The notes beneath the pieces were generated by a model. The model ran no database searches. It was not told where the DNA came from and saw only the letters and a program-made list of their open reading frames with translations. A stretch of DNA of 33,406 bases from a virus. The position numbers and the translations under genes are program-made. The stretch spans positions 1-33,406 of IMG/VR virus record IMGVR_UViG_3300042894_001062. One strand, given 5' to 3'. Positions 7,087 to 13,043 of this stretch are shown one piece after another; position 1 is the first letter of the stretch, and each line of letters starts with the position of its first letter.

Positions 7087-7512
7087 ATGGCTTTTAATCC
7101 GCAACCGAAAATTAAAAAAGCAAAAAAAGAAAGTAGATCCTCTATTGTAAAAAAACTTGATACTGAATTTAGTATTTATGTAAGGAAAAGATTTGCAGTC
7201 GATAGGAAAGCAAGTTGTTTTACGTGCGATAAAATAGATGATTGGAATAAAATGCAATGCGGTCACTTTCAATCAAGAAAGCATTATGCCACAAGATGGG
7301 ATGAAACAAATTGTCAAGTCCAATGCGTAGGATGTAATGTTTACAAGTATGGCGAACAATTTAAGTTCGGAATACATTTGAATCAAGTATATGGTGCTGG
7401 GGTTGCTGAAAGTCTTTTACAAAAAGCAAGGTCAGAAGTAAAGATTAAAGATTTTGAACTGAAAGAATTAACAGAATACTATAAAAATATGAACAAACTA
7501 TTTGATTTTTAA
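7087..7512 (+). CDS. ninG: NinG/Rap-like recombination protein (141 aa)
   Basis: This resembles lambda NinG (Rap), a structure-specific endonuclease that acts on branched recombination intermediates. Zinc-type ligands are visible: CFTC (C44, C47), CGH (C58, H60) and CQVQCVGC (C76, C80, C83). The family signature continues as GHFQSRKHYATRWDETN and YGEQFKFGIHL. The basic N-terminus (PKIKKAKKESRSS) is typical. A length of 141 is shorter than lambda NinG but normal for Bacteroidota phage versions. It works with the ERF annealing protein, the SSB-like protein and the FEN exonuclease encoded downstream. Confidence 0.85.
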   Translation: MAFNPQPKIKKAKKESRSSIVKKLDTEFSIYVRKRFAVDRKASCFTCDKIDDWNKMQCGHFQSRKHYATRWDETNCQVQCVGCNVYKYGEQFKFGIHLNQVYGAGVAESLLQKARSEVKIKDFELKELTEYYKNMNKLFDF

Positions 7513-7530
7513 AAATTAATTATATATTTG
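7501..7530 (+). promoter_or_regulatory. Bacteroidota-type promoter for a small RNA
   Basis: TTTG at 7501-7504 and TATATTTG at 7523-7530 are spaced by 18 nt and match the TTTG/TAnnTTTG consensus. The -33 box lies inside the last ninG codons. Transcription should start about 7536 and enter a gene-less stretch that ends in a terminator at 7595-7627. Confidence 0.62.
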
Positions 7531-7535
7531 CACAC

Positions 7536-7627
7536 CTCTTGATAGTAACTCTGCATTGCTTATCATAAATCAGTTTTTAGTGAGACGGAAAATTCGCCTA
7601 TGTTTTAGACATAAGGCGTTTTTTTTT
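7536..7627 (+). ncRNA. Putative ~90-nt small RNA
   Basis: A promoter (7501-7530) and an intrinsic terminator (7595-7627) bracket about 90 nt with no open reading frame. A TGATA/TATCA arm pair (around 7550-7566) can form a 5' hairpin with a central loop, and the terminator hairpin forms the 3' end. The 5' end is inferred from the promoter. It could be a free small RNA acting on host or phage mRNA. No known family is recognised. Confidence 0.5.
7595..7627 (+). terminator. Intrinsic terminator of the small RNA
   Basis: CGCCTATG (7595-7602) pairs with CATAAGGCG (7610-7618), with one bulged A, around a TTTTAGA loop and is followed by nine T residues (7619-7627). It isolates the small RNA from the next promoter at 7647-7679. 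Confidence 0.85.
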
Positions 7628-7646
7628 GCTTTTTTTTGCCATTCCA

Positions 7647-7679
7647 TTTGTTTTTATTAAAAAATTGTTTTTATCTTTG
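7647..7679 (+). promoter_or_regulatory. Bacteroidota-type promoter of the ribozyme leader
   Basis: TTTG at 7647-7650 and TATCTTTG at 7672-7679 are separated by 21 nt. The -7 box matches TAnnTTTG exactly. Predicted transcription starts near 7686, giving a 5' leader of about 245 nt before ATG 7931. Confidence 0.65.
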
Positions 7680-7685
7680 CCTCGT

Positions 7686-7864
7686 TGATTTGGTTCAGCA
7701 GTAGAGATAACTACTAATTAAATCGGGTTCATATATCCCTATTTGTATGTTGGGAAACAACACCGAGAAAGTTGCGGAAGTCAATAAAGACTATAACATT
7801 GGGTAAGCATACTCTGACTTAAAAATCGAATGCCTTGACCACTCTAAATAAGAACTGGCAAGTA
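7686..7864 (+). ncRNA. Structured leader RNA of unknown family, upstream of the ribozyme
   Basis: No reading frame covers this stretch. Visible helices include AGTAG/CTACU-type arms (7700-7704 with 7711-7715), TGTTG/CAACA around a GGAAA loop (7748-7752 with 7758-7762), and CCG/CGG (7763-7765 with 7775-7777). AGTC/GACT (7779-7782 with 7789-7792) and GCAT/ATGC (7807-7810 with 7830-7833) are also present. Some pairings compete: GTTG 7771-7774 can take CAAC 7758-7761, and AAGTC 7778-7782 can pair with GACTT 7816-7820. The ribozyme directly downstream would release this RNA as a ~185-nt fragment. Its function is unknown; it could be a regulatory RNA or a switch. Confidence 0.5.
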
Positions 7865-7917
7865 AGTGTACAAGGATGTGTTATCCTTGCTGATGAGTAG
7901 CAGAACTACGAAACACT
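7865..7917 (+). ncRNA. Hammerhead self-cleaving ribozyme, type III topology
   Basis: All core elements are present. Stem III: AGTGT 7865-7869 with ACACT 7913-7917 (5 bp). Cleavage triplet GTA ends at 7870, so the cut falls between 7870 and 7871. Stem I: CAAGGAT 7871-7877 with ATCCTTG 7883-7889 (7 bp, loop GTGTT). Core CTGATGA 7890-7896. Stem II: GTAG 7897-7900 with CTAC 7906-7909 (4 bp, loop CAGAA). GAAA 7910-7913, whose last A pairs with the U of the triplet. Stem III is open, hence type III. The cut would free the upstream leader and leave the mRNA for gene 7931 with a 5'-OH end and 60 nt of leader. Hammerheads are known in phage genomes; activity here is predicted, not shown. Confidence 0.9.
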
Positions 7918-7930
7918 AAAAACAAAAAAA

Positions 7931-8176
7931 ATGGAAAAGTTAAACAATCAACTGGGTAATCTTATTGCAGAAAATTTAAACTTAAATTTCTTTTTCTCGG
8001 TAACAATTAGTAATTATGAATTATTTTTATTAGGTAAATATACCTTAATTACCGAAGAATATTTGCTGAACAATGGATTTGTAATTTATGATTATGCACA
8101 CACAGATAATCCCTTATTTATTGAGTTTATTAAAGGAAATGTAAAAGCAACTTTGGCGGTAAATGAAAATTTATAA
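7931..8176 (+). CDS. Hypothetical protein behind the ribozyme leader (81 aa)
   Basis: I do not recognise the family. The protein begins MEKLNNQLGNLIAENLNLNF, is acidic to neutral, and has mixed helix and strand character (FFSVTISNYELFLLGKYTL, then FVIYDYAHTDNPLFIEFIKG). It is the first gene of a unit made by the promoter at 7647-7679 and is preceded directly by the ribozyme and the CACTAAAAACAAAA leader. The expensive upstream RNA suggests its dose or timing matters. Small ORFs follow closely at 8179 and 8328. Confidence 0.6.
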   Translation: MEKLNNQLGNLIAENLNLNFFFSVTISNYELFLLGKYTLITEEYLLNNGFVIYDYAHTDNPLFIEFIKGNVKATLAVNENL

Positions 8177-8178
8177 TT

Positions 8179-8331
8179 ATGGAAAACAAATATTGCGTTT
8201 TAGAGTTAGTCAATGGAAAAATAATTTCACACGGATGTTTTGAAAAAAGAGCGGAAGCCGAAATATACAAAATAGAATTTGAAGAATATTATCCCGAATC
8301 CAGTTTTATAATCAAAAATTTTACAAAATGA
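8179..8331 (+). CDS. Hypothetical small protein (50 aa)
   Basis: The gene starts 2 nt after the previous stop. The protein reads MENKYCVLELVNGKIISHGC, then an acidic helix (EKRAEAEIYKIEFEEYYPES), and ends SFIIKNFTK. It resembles small phage proteins of unknown function with a strand-helix-strand layout. Its stop overlaps the next start by four bases (ATGA at 8328-8331), which supports translation. No function can be assigned. Confidence 0.5.
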   Translation: MENKYCVLELVNGKIISHGCFEKRAEAEIYKIEFEEYYPESSFIIKNFTK

Positions 8332-8447
8332 AAAATATAATTATGCCATTATCAGCAACAATCGGAATCCTATCTAATGTGGTTCCGATTGTAATATTCT
8401 GCTTTGCAGTATGCATCGTATGTTTATTTATAGAATGTAAAAAATAA
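8328..8447 (+). CDS. Small single-pass membrane protein (39 aa)
   Basis: One hydrophobic segment (IGILSNVVPIVIFCFAVCIV and a few residues beyond, ~12-34) is flanked by a short N-terminus and a basic end (ECKK). The segment contains three cysteines. The start overlaps the previous stop (ATGA). Small membrane peptides in early phage regions often interfere with host envelope processes or superinfection, but nothing in the sequence points to a specific target. Confidence 0.45.
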   Translation: MKNIIMPLSATIGILSNVVPIVIFCFAVCIVCLFIECKK

Positions 8448-8451
8448 TAAC

Positions 8452-8474
8452 AATCACTAAAAACAAAAAAAATG
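8452..8474 (+). promoter_or_regulatory. Shared leader motif (AATCACTAAAAACAAAA), copy before the JAB gene
   Basis: The word directly precedes ATG 8472. The same word lies before ATG 10835 (from 10816) and ATG 14651 (from 14632), and a truncated form follows the hammerhead core before ATG 7931 (7913-7930). It is probably a 5' UTR translation signal replacing a Shine-Dalgarno sequence, or part of a common promoter-proximal region. Confidence 0.55.
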
Positions 8475-8885
8475 AAGAAATTTGAATTAAAAACTTTACA
8501 GACTAATTTTGAAGCTGTAAAGATAACAAAAGACGAAGATGCAATCAATGTAATAAGACAATTTTACGGAGATGATATTGAGATATTTGAAAGTTGTTTT
8601 ATACTGCTTTTAAATAATTCTAACATAACGATCGGTTATGCTAAAATAAGTCAAGGGGGAATAACTGGCACAGTAGTAGACACAAGATTGATTGCAAAGT
8701 ATGCTATTGAAAGTTTGGCAACTGGTGTTATTTTATGCCATAATCATCCGAGTGGAAGTTTAAAGCCGAGTGAAGCTGATATTTCAACTACTAAAAAAGT
8801 AAAAGACGGCTTGAAAATATTTGATATTGTTTTGCTCGACCATATTATACTTACCAAAGATAGTTATTCAACAATACCTTTGTAA
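8472..8885 (+). CDS. RadC-like JAB/JAMM domain protein (137 aa)
   Basis: This is the C-terminal metalloprotease-like domain of RadC (COG2003), found alone in many phages and mobile elements. The zinc motif is clear: CHNHPSGSLKPSEAD supplies H90, H92 and D103, and ESCFILLLN has the upstream acidic residue E40. LLDHIIL at ~121-127 is the usual RadC ending. The helix-hairpin-helix part of full RadC is absent. The role is uncertain; DNA repair or antirestriction has been proposed for the family, and the neighbouring NinG and ERF fit a DNA-processing setting. Confidence 0.88.
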   Translation: MKKFELKTLQTNFEAVKITKDEDAINVIRQFYGDDIEIFESCFILLLNNSNITIGYAKISQGGITGTVVDTRLIAKYAIESLATGVILCHNHPSGSLKPSEADISTTKKVKDGLKIFDIVLLDHIILTKDSYSTIPL

Positions 8886-9052
8886 TGCGGTTCGAGGACT
8901 ATAAGTTGATTTACGAGCAAATGGTAGCCGTATTCAAGAGAGATAAAGAATTGACACATATTGAAATAACATTTGAAATTCAACCAATAACAACAGATAA
9001 AAAAACTGCAAGAATTAACGTAAAAACATACAAAGATGGCGACAAAAGATAG
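8885..9052 (+). CDS. Hypothetical small protein (55 aa)
   Basis: The start shares one base with the previous stop (TAATG). The protein begins MRFEDYKLIYEQMVAVFKRD, then a strand-rich stretch (ELTHIEITFEIQPITT) and a basic end (INVKTYKDGDKR). The next gene starts 17 bases inside it. No family is recognised. The tight junctions on both sides support a real gene. Confidence 0.5.
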   Translation: MRFEDYKLIYEQMVAVFKRDKELTHIEITFEIQPITTDKKTARINVKTYKDGDKR

Positions 9053-9260
9053 TATTAGCTACAAGGGAATTGATTTTGATTTTGAATATAGTTATTATGC
9101 TGGTCGTAGGGCGACTTATGAAGAACCAGAGGAACACGAAGAAATTGAAGTTTACAATGTAAAAATCAACGGAAACGATGCCGAATGGCTTTTAGAGAGC
9201 CAATGGGATGAATTCGTAGATGAAGTACTTAATTCAATAAAAGAAAGAGGAAATGGATAA
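9036..9260 (+). CDS. Hypothetical acidic protein (74 aa)
   Basis: The protein is very acidic, with EEPEEHEEIEVYNVKINGND in the middle and WLLESQWDEFVDEVLNSIKE near the end. The first part (SISYKGIDFDFEYSYYAG) looks like paired beta strands. Strong acidity is common in DNA-mimic or antirestriction proteins, but nothing more specific supports that here. It overlaps the next gene by eight bases. Confidence 0.55.
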   Translation: MATKDSISYKGIDFDFEYSYYAGRRATYEEPEEHEEIEVYNVKINGNDAEWLLESQWDEFVDEVLNSIKERGNG

Positions 9261-9435
9261 TAAATTAGATACACGCTGGATGTTACTCGAGGAGGGATAT
9301 CCGCATACCGTTCTACTAACGGAAGAAGAAGTAAAAAAGCTGGTTGTAATATACCAGCAAAAAAATCCGCATTTAAATTATTCTGCTGGGTACGATGAGT
9401 ATTATGAATTTTCAGATTTAAAACCAAATAACTAA
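9253..9435 (+). CDS. Hypothetical small protein (60 aa)
   Basis: The start overlaps the previous gene by eight bases. The protein reads MDNKLDTRWMLLEEGYPHTV at the start, then LLTEEEVKKLVVIYQQ, a likely helix, and ends DEYYEFSDLKPNN. It is acidic and soluble. No family is recognised. It belongs to a run of small early genes between the JAB and ERF genes. Confidence 0.5.
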   Translation: MDNKLDTRWMLLEEGYPHTVLLTEEEVKKLVVIYQQKNPHLNYSAGYDEYYEFSDLKPNN

Positions 9436-9441
9436 AAAAAG

Positions 9442-9639
9442 ATGGAACAAATTATTGAATCAATTAACAAGAAGTTGAAATTTTATGATGTCATAGAATT
9501 GACAGAAATCGAAAAGAATTTCGATGGTAAAGCGTTTAAATTTTCAAGCACTATGGGATATGGTGTTTATGAACAAGAATCACAGATTTATGTGACAATT
9601 AACGATGTAATGTATTTAGCAACAATAGAACCGAAATAA
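9442..9639 (+). CDS. Hypothetical small protein (65 aa)
   Basis: The protein begins MEQIIESINKKLKFYDVIEL and continues with a helix and likely strands (FKFSSTMGYGVYEQESQIYV, then TINDVMYLATIEPK). It is preceded by an A-rich leader (ACTAAAAAAAG). No known family. The next gene follows after one base, consistent with an operon of small early genes. Confidence 0.5.
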   Translation: MEQIIESINKKLKFYDVIELTEIEKNFDGKAFKFSSTMGYGVYEQESQIYVTINDVMYLATIEPK

Positions 9640-9640
9640 A

Positions 9641-9844
9641 ATGAAATCTAACGAAAACTGGGGTACGAAAGAAGCAATGCACTTCCTTTCACAAAGTAAT
9701 GAAGCATTAAGAACAGAAAACAGAAGATTGCTCGATGAGATTGAAAGACTTACAAATTCAATGGAAGTACTGGATGCCGAAATAGTAAGCAATCAATATT
9801 ATGGCTGTAAAGTAAATTATAATTTTAACACTAAAACTAAATAA
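9641..9844 (+). CDS. Small coiled-coil protein (67 aa)
   Basis: Residues ~15-48 form a heptad-like charged helix (SNEALRTENRRLLDEIERLT). The C-terminus has YYGCKVNYNFNTKTK. It probably oligomerises. It sits two bases upstream of the ERF gene and could be a partner of the recombination proteins, but this is inference from position. Confidence 0.5.
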   Translation: MKSNENWGTKEAMHFLSQSNEALRTENRRLLDEIERLTNSMEVLDAEIVSNQYYGCKVNYNFNTKTK

Positions 9845-9846
9845 AA

Positions 9847-10425
9847 ATGGAAGCAAAAACAATTATTGCATTTAACTCAATGAGTTTGGCAAGTAAATTA
9901 TCTCAAATTCAAGTAGAATTTAAAGCGAAAAAAACATCGTTTAATAAGTTCGGTAATTATTATTTTCGTAGTGCTGAATCGATTTTAGAAGCATTAAAGC
10001 CGTTGAACGAAAAGTATCAAGTTTACTTTACGATTAACGAAAGATTAATCAATGCTAATCCACCAATTATGGAATCGGTAGCTACTATTTGGTGTTGTGA
10101 AAGCGGTCAGAGTATAGACTGCCAAGCAATAGTAGGAGTTGATTTAGAACAGAAAGGTATGGCTATGTCGCAAAGGTTCGGGGCAACTTCCAGTTATGGG
10201 AAGAAATATGCGCTGGGTAATTTATTATTGATTGATGATACCGCTGATGCCGATGCTACAAACAAGCACGACAAAGTTGCTACACCAGCAAAAACAATAT
10301 TGGAAGCTGGAACAGATGCTTATGATAAAGCAGTTGATTATATCGCTGGTGGGGGAGATATTGCATTAATCGAGAAGAAATATATGTTAAGTATAGAAAT
10401 TAAAAATAAACTTTTAAATAAATAA
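9847..10425 (+). CDS. ERF-family single-strand annealing protein (192 aa)
   Basis: This resembles P22 Erf-type recombinases, which anneal complementary single strands during phage recombination and genome circularisation. Diagnostic features are FGNYYFRSAESILEALKPL early on, and QRFGATSSYGKKYALGNLLL followed by IDDTADADATN in the core. The C-terminal ~45 residues form a short polar helical domain. It lies two bases upstream of an SSB-like gene, the usual pairing, and the genome also encodes NinG and a FEN exonuclease. A circularly permuted genome fits a need for recombination. Confidence 0.88.
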   Translation: MEAKTIIAFNSMSLASKLSQIQVEFKAKKTSFNKFGNYYFRSAESILEALKPLNEKYQVYFTINERLINANPPIMESVATIWCCESGQSIDCQAIVGVDLEQKGMAMSQRFGATSSYGKKYALGNLLLIDDTADADATNKHDKVATPAKTILEAGTDAYDKAVDYIAGGGDIALIEKKYMLSIEIKNKLLNK

Positions 10426-10427
10426 AA

Positions 10428-10778
10428 ATGGAAATTCAAGGACAAATTATTCACATTGGAACTACCGAAACATTCGGAGCAAAAGGATTTAAGAAAAGGC
10501 AAATTGTAATTAAGACCCATGCGCAAAATCAACAGAGTATTCCAGTTGATTTTACGCAAGATAAATGTATCGTACTTGATAAGTATTCAATAGGGCAGTT
10601 TGCTAAAATATCGGTAAACGTACAAGGTTCTGAATGGCAAGGTAAGTACTATGTAAATCTTCAAGGATGGAAAATTGAGAACGGAGAAAAGGAAAAGTCA
10701 GCAGAATCATTTATGCCCGATAGAGATACATCCTCTCCAGCTTTACAAGATGAAGAAGAAGATGATTTACCATTTTAA
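10428..10778 (+). CDS. SSB-like OB-fold protein, DUF3127-like (116 aa)
   Basis: The protein starts MEIQGQIIHIGTTETFGAKG followed by FKKRQIVIKTH, the pattern of the DUF3127 single-strand-binding-like family common in Bacteroidota. Beta strands of an OB fold can be traced to WKIENGE at ~80-86. The C-terminus is an acidic tail ending DEEEDDLPF, like the SSB tip that recruits partner proteins. It probably coats single-stranded DNA and cooperates with the ERF protein encoded two bases upstream. A terminator follows at once. Confidence 0.8.
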   Translation: MEIQGQIIHIGTTETFGAKGFKKRQIVIKTHAQNQQSIPVDFTQDKCIVLDKYSIGQFAKISVNVQGSEWQGKYYVNLQGWKIENGEKEKSAESFMPDRDTSSPALQDEEEDDLPF

Positions 10779-10785
10779 TTTAACT

Positions 10786-10815
10786 GGCTGGGGGGAAACT
10801 TCCAGCCTTTTTTTT
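10786..10815 (+). terminator. Intrinsic terminator after the SSB-like gene
   Basis: GGCTGG (10786-10791) pairs with CCAGCC (10802-10807) around a 10-nt loop and is followed by eight T residues (10808-10815). It closes the recombination operon. The next gene starts with its own copy of the AATCACTAAAAACAAAA leader. Confidence 0.85.
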
Positions 10816-10834
10816 AATCACTAAAAACAAAAAT

Positions 10835-11746
10835 ATGTTAATAGACTACAACAAACAACTGGACATCATTCGTAATATCAGAAGCGGAAAACTAAAAGAG
10901 GGTTTAAAACTGGATATTCCCGAACTTGATGAATACATTCGTTTTAAAACTTCAAACTTCAATATAGTACTCGGACACGCTAACGTAGGCAAGACTACAT
11001 CCATTTTATACTTAATGCTTTGTTATTCCTTAAAACATAGCTTAAAATGGCTCGTATGCAGTTCAGAGAATGATTCTTATTCCCTAATTAGAAAGCTGGT
11101 GGAATTTCTTGATGAAACACCAATCAATTTAATGTCGGAAGCTAATTTCAAAACTCATTCCGACTTTGTAAATAAGCACTTTAAATTTGTAGATAATTCA
11201 GTAATGTATGATTTCAAAATGGCATTGGTTATGTTCAAGGATGTTAAGAAAGATTTTGCTTATAATGGTATTCTACTTGATCCGTATAATGCACTTATCA
11301 AGGATAACGAAATGATGAAAAGTTTGGGCGGTCACGAATATGACTACCAAGCGTGTACCGAGATGCGGATGTTCTGCAAGGAAAATAAGGTAACGATGTG
11401 GCTGAATACACACGCTAATACAAATGCTTTGCGTATGGTATATCGTAACGAACATCAGTACGCTGGACATCCATTACCGCCAATGGCAAGTGATGTAGAG
11501 GGCGGTGGTAAGTTTGTAAACAGAGCAGATGATTTTATTGTAATTCATAGACTAACTTTACATCCGCAACTTTATACTACAACTATGATTCATATTCGGA
11601 AAGTAAAAGAAATTGAAACTGGTGGGCGACCTACCAGCATAGATAATCCTATTGAAATTGTAGCACTACAAAATAATGTCGGCTTTGCAATTAATGGTAA
11701 ATCTATTTTGCGAACCATAAAAGAATCCCAACTAAATTTTTTATAG
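10835..11746 (+). CDS. DnaB/RepA-like hexameric helicase ATPase (303 aa)
   Basis: This is a RecA-fold ATPase of the DnaB/KaiC superfamily, probably the phage replicative helicase. The Walker A motif is GHANVGKTT (~47-55), and a Walker-B-like segment is GILLDPYNAL (~145-154). WLNTHANTNAL (~190) matches the H4-type region, and DDFIVIHR follows later. It has only the C-terminal motor part of DnaB, with no N-terminal scaffold domain, as in several Bacteroidota phages. No phage DNA polymerase or primase is seen, so host enzymes must be recruited. The stop abuts the sigma factor gene directly. Confidence 0.8.
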   Translation: MLIDYNKQLDIIRNIRSGKLKEGLKLDIPELDEYIRFKTSNFNIVLGHANVGKTTSILYLMLCYSLKHSLKWLVCSSENDSYSLIRKLVEFLDETPINLMSEANFKTHSDFVNKHFKFVDNSVMYDFKMALVMFKDVKKDFAYNGILLDPYNALIKDNEMMKSLGGHEYDYQACTEMRMFCKENKVTMWLNTHANTNALRMVYRNEHQYAGHPLPPMASDVEGGGKFVNRADDFIVIHRLTLHPQLYTTTMIHIRKVKEIETGGRPTSIDNPIEIVALQNNVGFAINGKSILRTIKESQLNFL

Positions 11747-12313
11747 ATGAAAACAATTCTTGATGTACTATTTGAAAAACATAATACTTGGTTAAAGTAT
11801 GTGAAGTCCTTTGGATGTGATTCTGAAATTGCAGAAGATTTTGTACAAGAAATGTACATCAAGATTTATGTTTATAGTCAGAAAAAAGAAAATGATTTGA
11901 TGTACAATGAAAACGAAGTCAATTACTTTTTTGTATATGTTACTTTAAAGAATTTATACTTTGACAATTTACGACTAAAGAAAAGAATTAAAATAGAGCC
12001 TTTAAGCGAAGATTATTTGGAAACTACACAAATGTATTCCGAAGATGATTTCAATCTTAAAAACGATGCTTTATTGCGCTGGGTTGTTAATCTGCAAAAA
12101 GAAATAGAATCAATAAAAGATTACAACCAAAAGAAAGCAAATCTGATCTATGTAAAATTCATTTACGATAAAATATTTATTGAGAAAATGTCGGTAACAG
12201 ATTTGTCAAAAGAAGCTGGGATATCGTACTGGAGTTTACGAAATACTATTCTAACAATTAAAAAACAAATTAAAAATGAGATTCAAAATATCGGAGCAAA
12301 TGAGTGCCTATGA
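11747..12313 (+). CDS. Phage-encoded sigma-70 family (ECF-like) RNA polymerase sigma factor (188 aa)
   Basis: Residues ~25-80 match sigma region 2 (DSEIAEDFVQEMYIKIYVYS, then YFFVYVTLKNLYFDNLRLKK). Residues ~148-178 match region 4 with its helix-turn-helix (MSVTDLSKEAGISYWSLRNT). The size and the two-domain build without region 1 or 3 are those of ECF-type factors. It starts immediately after the helicase stop, so it is made with the replication genes. It probably redirects host RNA polymerase to middle or late phage promoters; the repeated 68-bp and CGTTATAC elements are candidate targets, by inference. Confidence 0.82.
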   Translation: MKTILDVLFEKHNTWLKYVKSFGCDSEIAEDFVQEMYIKIYVYSQKKENDLMYNENEVNYFFVYVTLKNLYFDNLRLKKRIKIEPLSEDYLETTQMYSEDDFNLKNDALLRWVVNLQKEIESIKDYNQKKANLIYVKFIYDKIFIEKMSVTDLSKEAGISYWSLRNTILTIKKQIKNEIQNIGANECL

Positions 12314-12473
12314 TAGGGCAATTTTGCTTTTAAATAAATATAGTTTGCAATATGTGAAAGACATTGTGAATTATGAAATCAAAATCAGTAGAGCGGAAGA
12401 TGATGCCGAGCGTTGCAATTACTGGAACGATGTGGCAAAAGAAGTAAAAATAATGATAGCTAAACAAAAATGA
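12300..12473 (+). CDS. Hypothetical small protein, paralogue family member 1 (57 aa)
   Basis: The protein begins MSAYDRAILLLNKYSLQYVK and ends with a YWNDVAKEVKIMIAKQK helix. It shares the layout of the next two genes: an N-terminal helix with a KY motif, a central conserved helix, and a Tyr-Trp-x-x-Val-Lys end. I start it at ATG 12300; an ATG at 12276 would lie deeper in the sigma gene. It overlaps the sigma gene by 14 bases. Function unknown. Confidence 0.55.
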   Translation: MSAYDRAILLLNKYSLQYVKDIVNYEIKISRAEDDAERCNYWNDVAKEVKIMIAKQK

Positions 12474-12694
12474 TGACACCACAAGAAAAAGCAAACGAGT
12501 TAGTGAATAAGTATTGGAAAATCAATACGGAAAATGACTATTGGACAGTTAGTCTGTCATTAGGGAAAAGAATGGCTATAATCGCAGTTGATTATATAAT
12601 AACATCAAATCCACATAGCAATCCATTTAATACTGATGTTCATTCAACTATGGCTTACTGGATGAATGTAAAAAAAGAAATACAAAAACTATGA
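12470..12694 (+). CDS. Hypothetical small protein, paralogue family member 2 (74 aa)
   Basis: The protein begins MMTPQEKANELVNKYWKINT, followed by MAIIAVDYIITSNP and a terminal YWMNVKKEIQKL. The EKAxELVxKY start, the IAVDxII core and the YWxxVKxEI end are shared with the next gene and partly with the preceding one. Such proteins are common in Bacteroidota phages and prophages, without known function. It overlaps both neighbours by four bases. Confidence 0.6.
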   Translation: MMTPQEKANELVNKYWKINTENDYWTVSLSLGKRMAIIAVDYIITSNPHSNPFNTDVHSTMAYWMNVKKEIQKL

Positions 12695-12936
12695 CAGCAA
12701 AAGAAAAAGCAGAAGAATTGGTTTTTAAATTTTATACATCATTTCCTTTGGATGATTTTGCAAACGAAAGATATATTTTTGTAAAGAAACACGCTAAAAA
12801 TTGTGCATTAATTGCAGTTGACGAAATAATTAAACGCACAAAGAGTGTAGATACTATGCCACCGAATTGTCAGAAAATAGATGAGAACACAAAAGAGTAT
12901 TGGAAAGAAGTTAAACAAGAAATAGAAAAAATGTAA
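12691..12936 (+). CDS. Hypothetical small protein, paralogue family member 3 (81 aa)
   Basis: The protein begins MTAKEKAEELVFKFYTSFPL and has NCALIAVDEIIKRTK in the middle and EYWKEVKQEIEKM at the end. It is the fullest member of the three-gene family. The tandem arrangement with four-base overlaps points to local duplication followed by divergence. Function unknown. Confidence 0.6.
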   Translation: MTAKEKAEELVFKFYTSFPLDDFANERYIFVKKHAKNCALIAVDEIIKRTKSVDTMPPNCQKIDENTKEYWKEVKQEIEKM

Positions 12937-13043
12937 TGGAAGATTTTGCACAAGGAATAGTCATTGGATATATAATTGGAACTTGCTTTGCATTGGCAAT
13001 AATGGCAATCCTAAAAGATAAACGAGATGAAGATAGGGGATAA
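12936..13043 (+). CDS. Small single-pass membrane protein (35 aa)
   Basis: A hydrophobic helix (GIVIGYIIGTCFALAIMAIL, residues ~7-26) contains GxxxG-like spacing and is followed by a charged tail (KDKRDEDRG). The start shares one base with the previous stop (TAATG), and the next gene starts inside its 3' end, so it is embedded in an overlapping operon. Function unknown. Confidence 0.45.
   Translation: MEDFAQGIVIGYIIGTCFALAIMAILKDKRDEDRG

Noticed and set aside
7691-7740. tRNA-like D-arm and T-arm words (TTCAGCAGTAGAG and GGTTCATATATCC) in the ribozyme leader
   Set aside because: The words sit too close together, no acceptor stem or proper anticodon stem-loop can be drawn, and the T-arm arms do not pair over five bases.
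7740-7840. Possible group I intron core in the same leader
   Set aside because: GACTATAAC-type words vaguely recall P7, but I cannot build P3/P7/P4-P6 helices, there is no interrupted gene, and the hammerhead explains the self-cleaving part.
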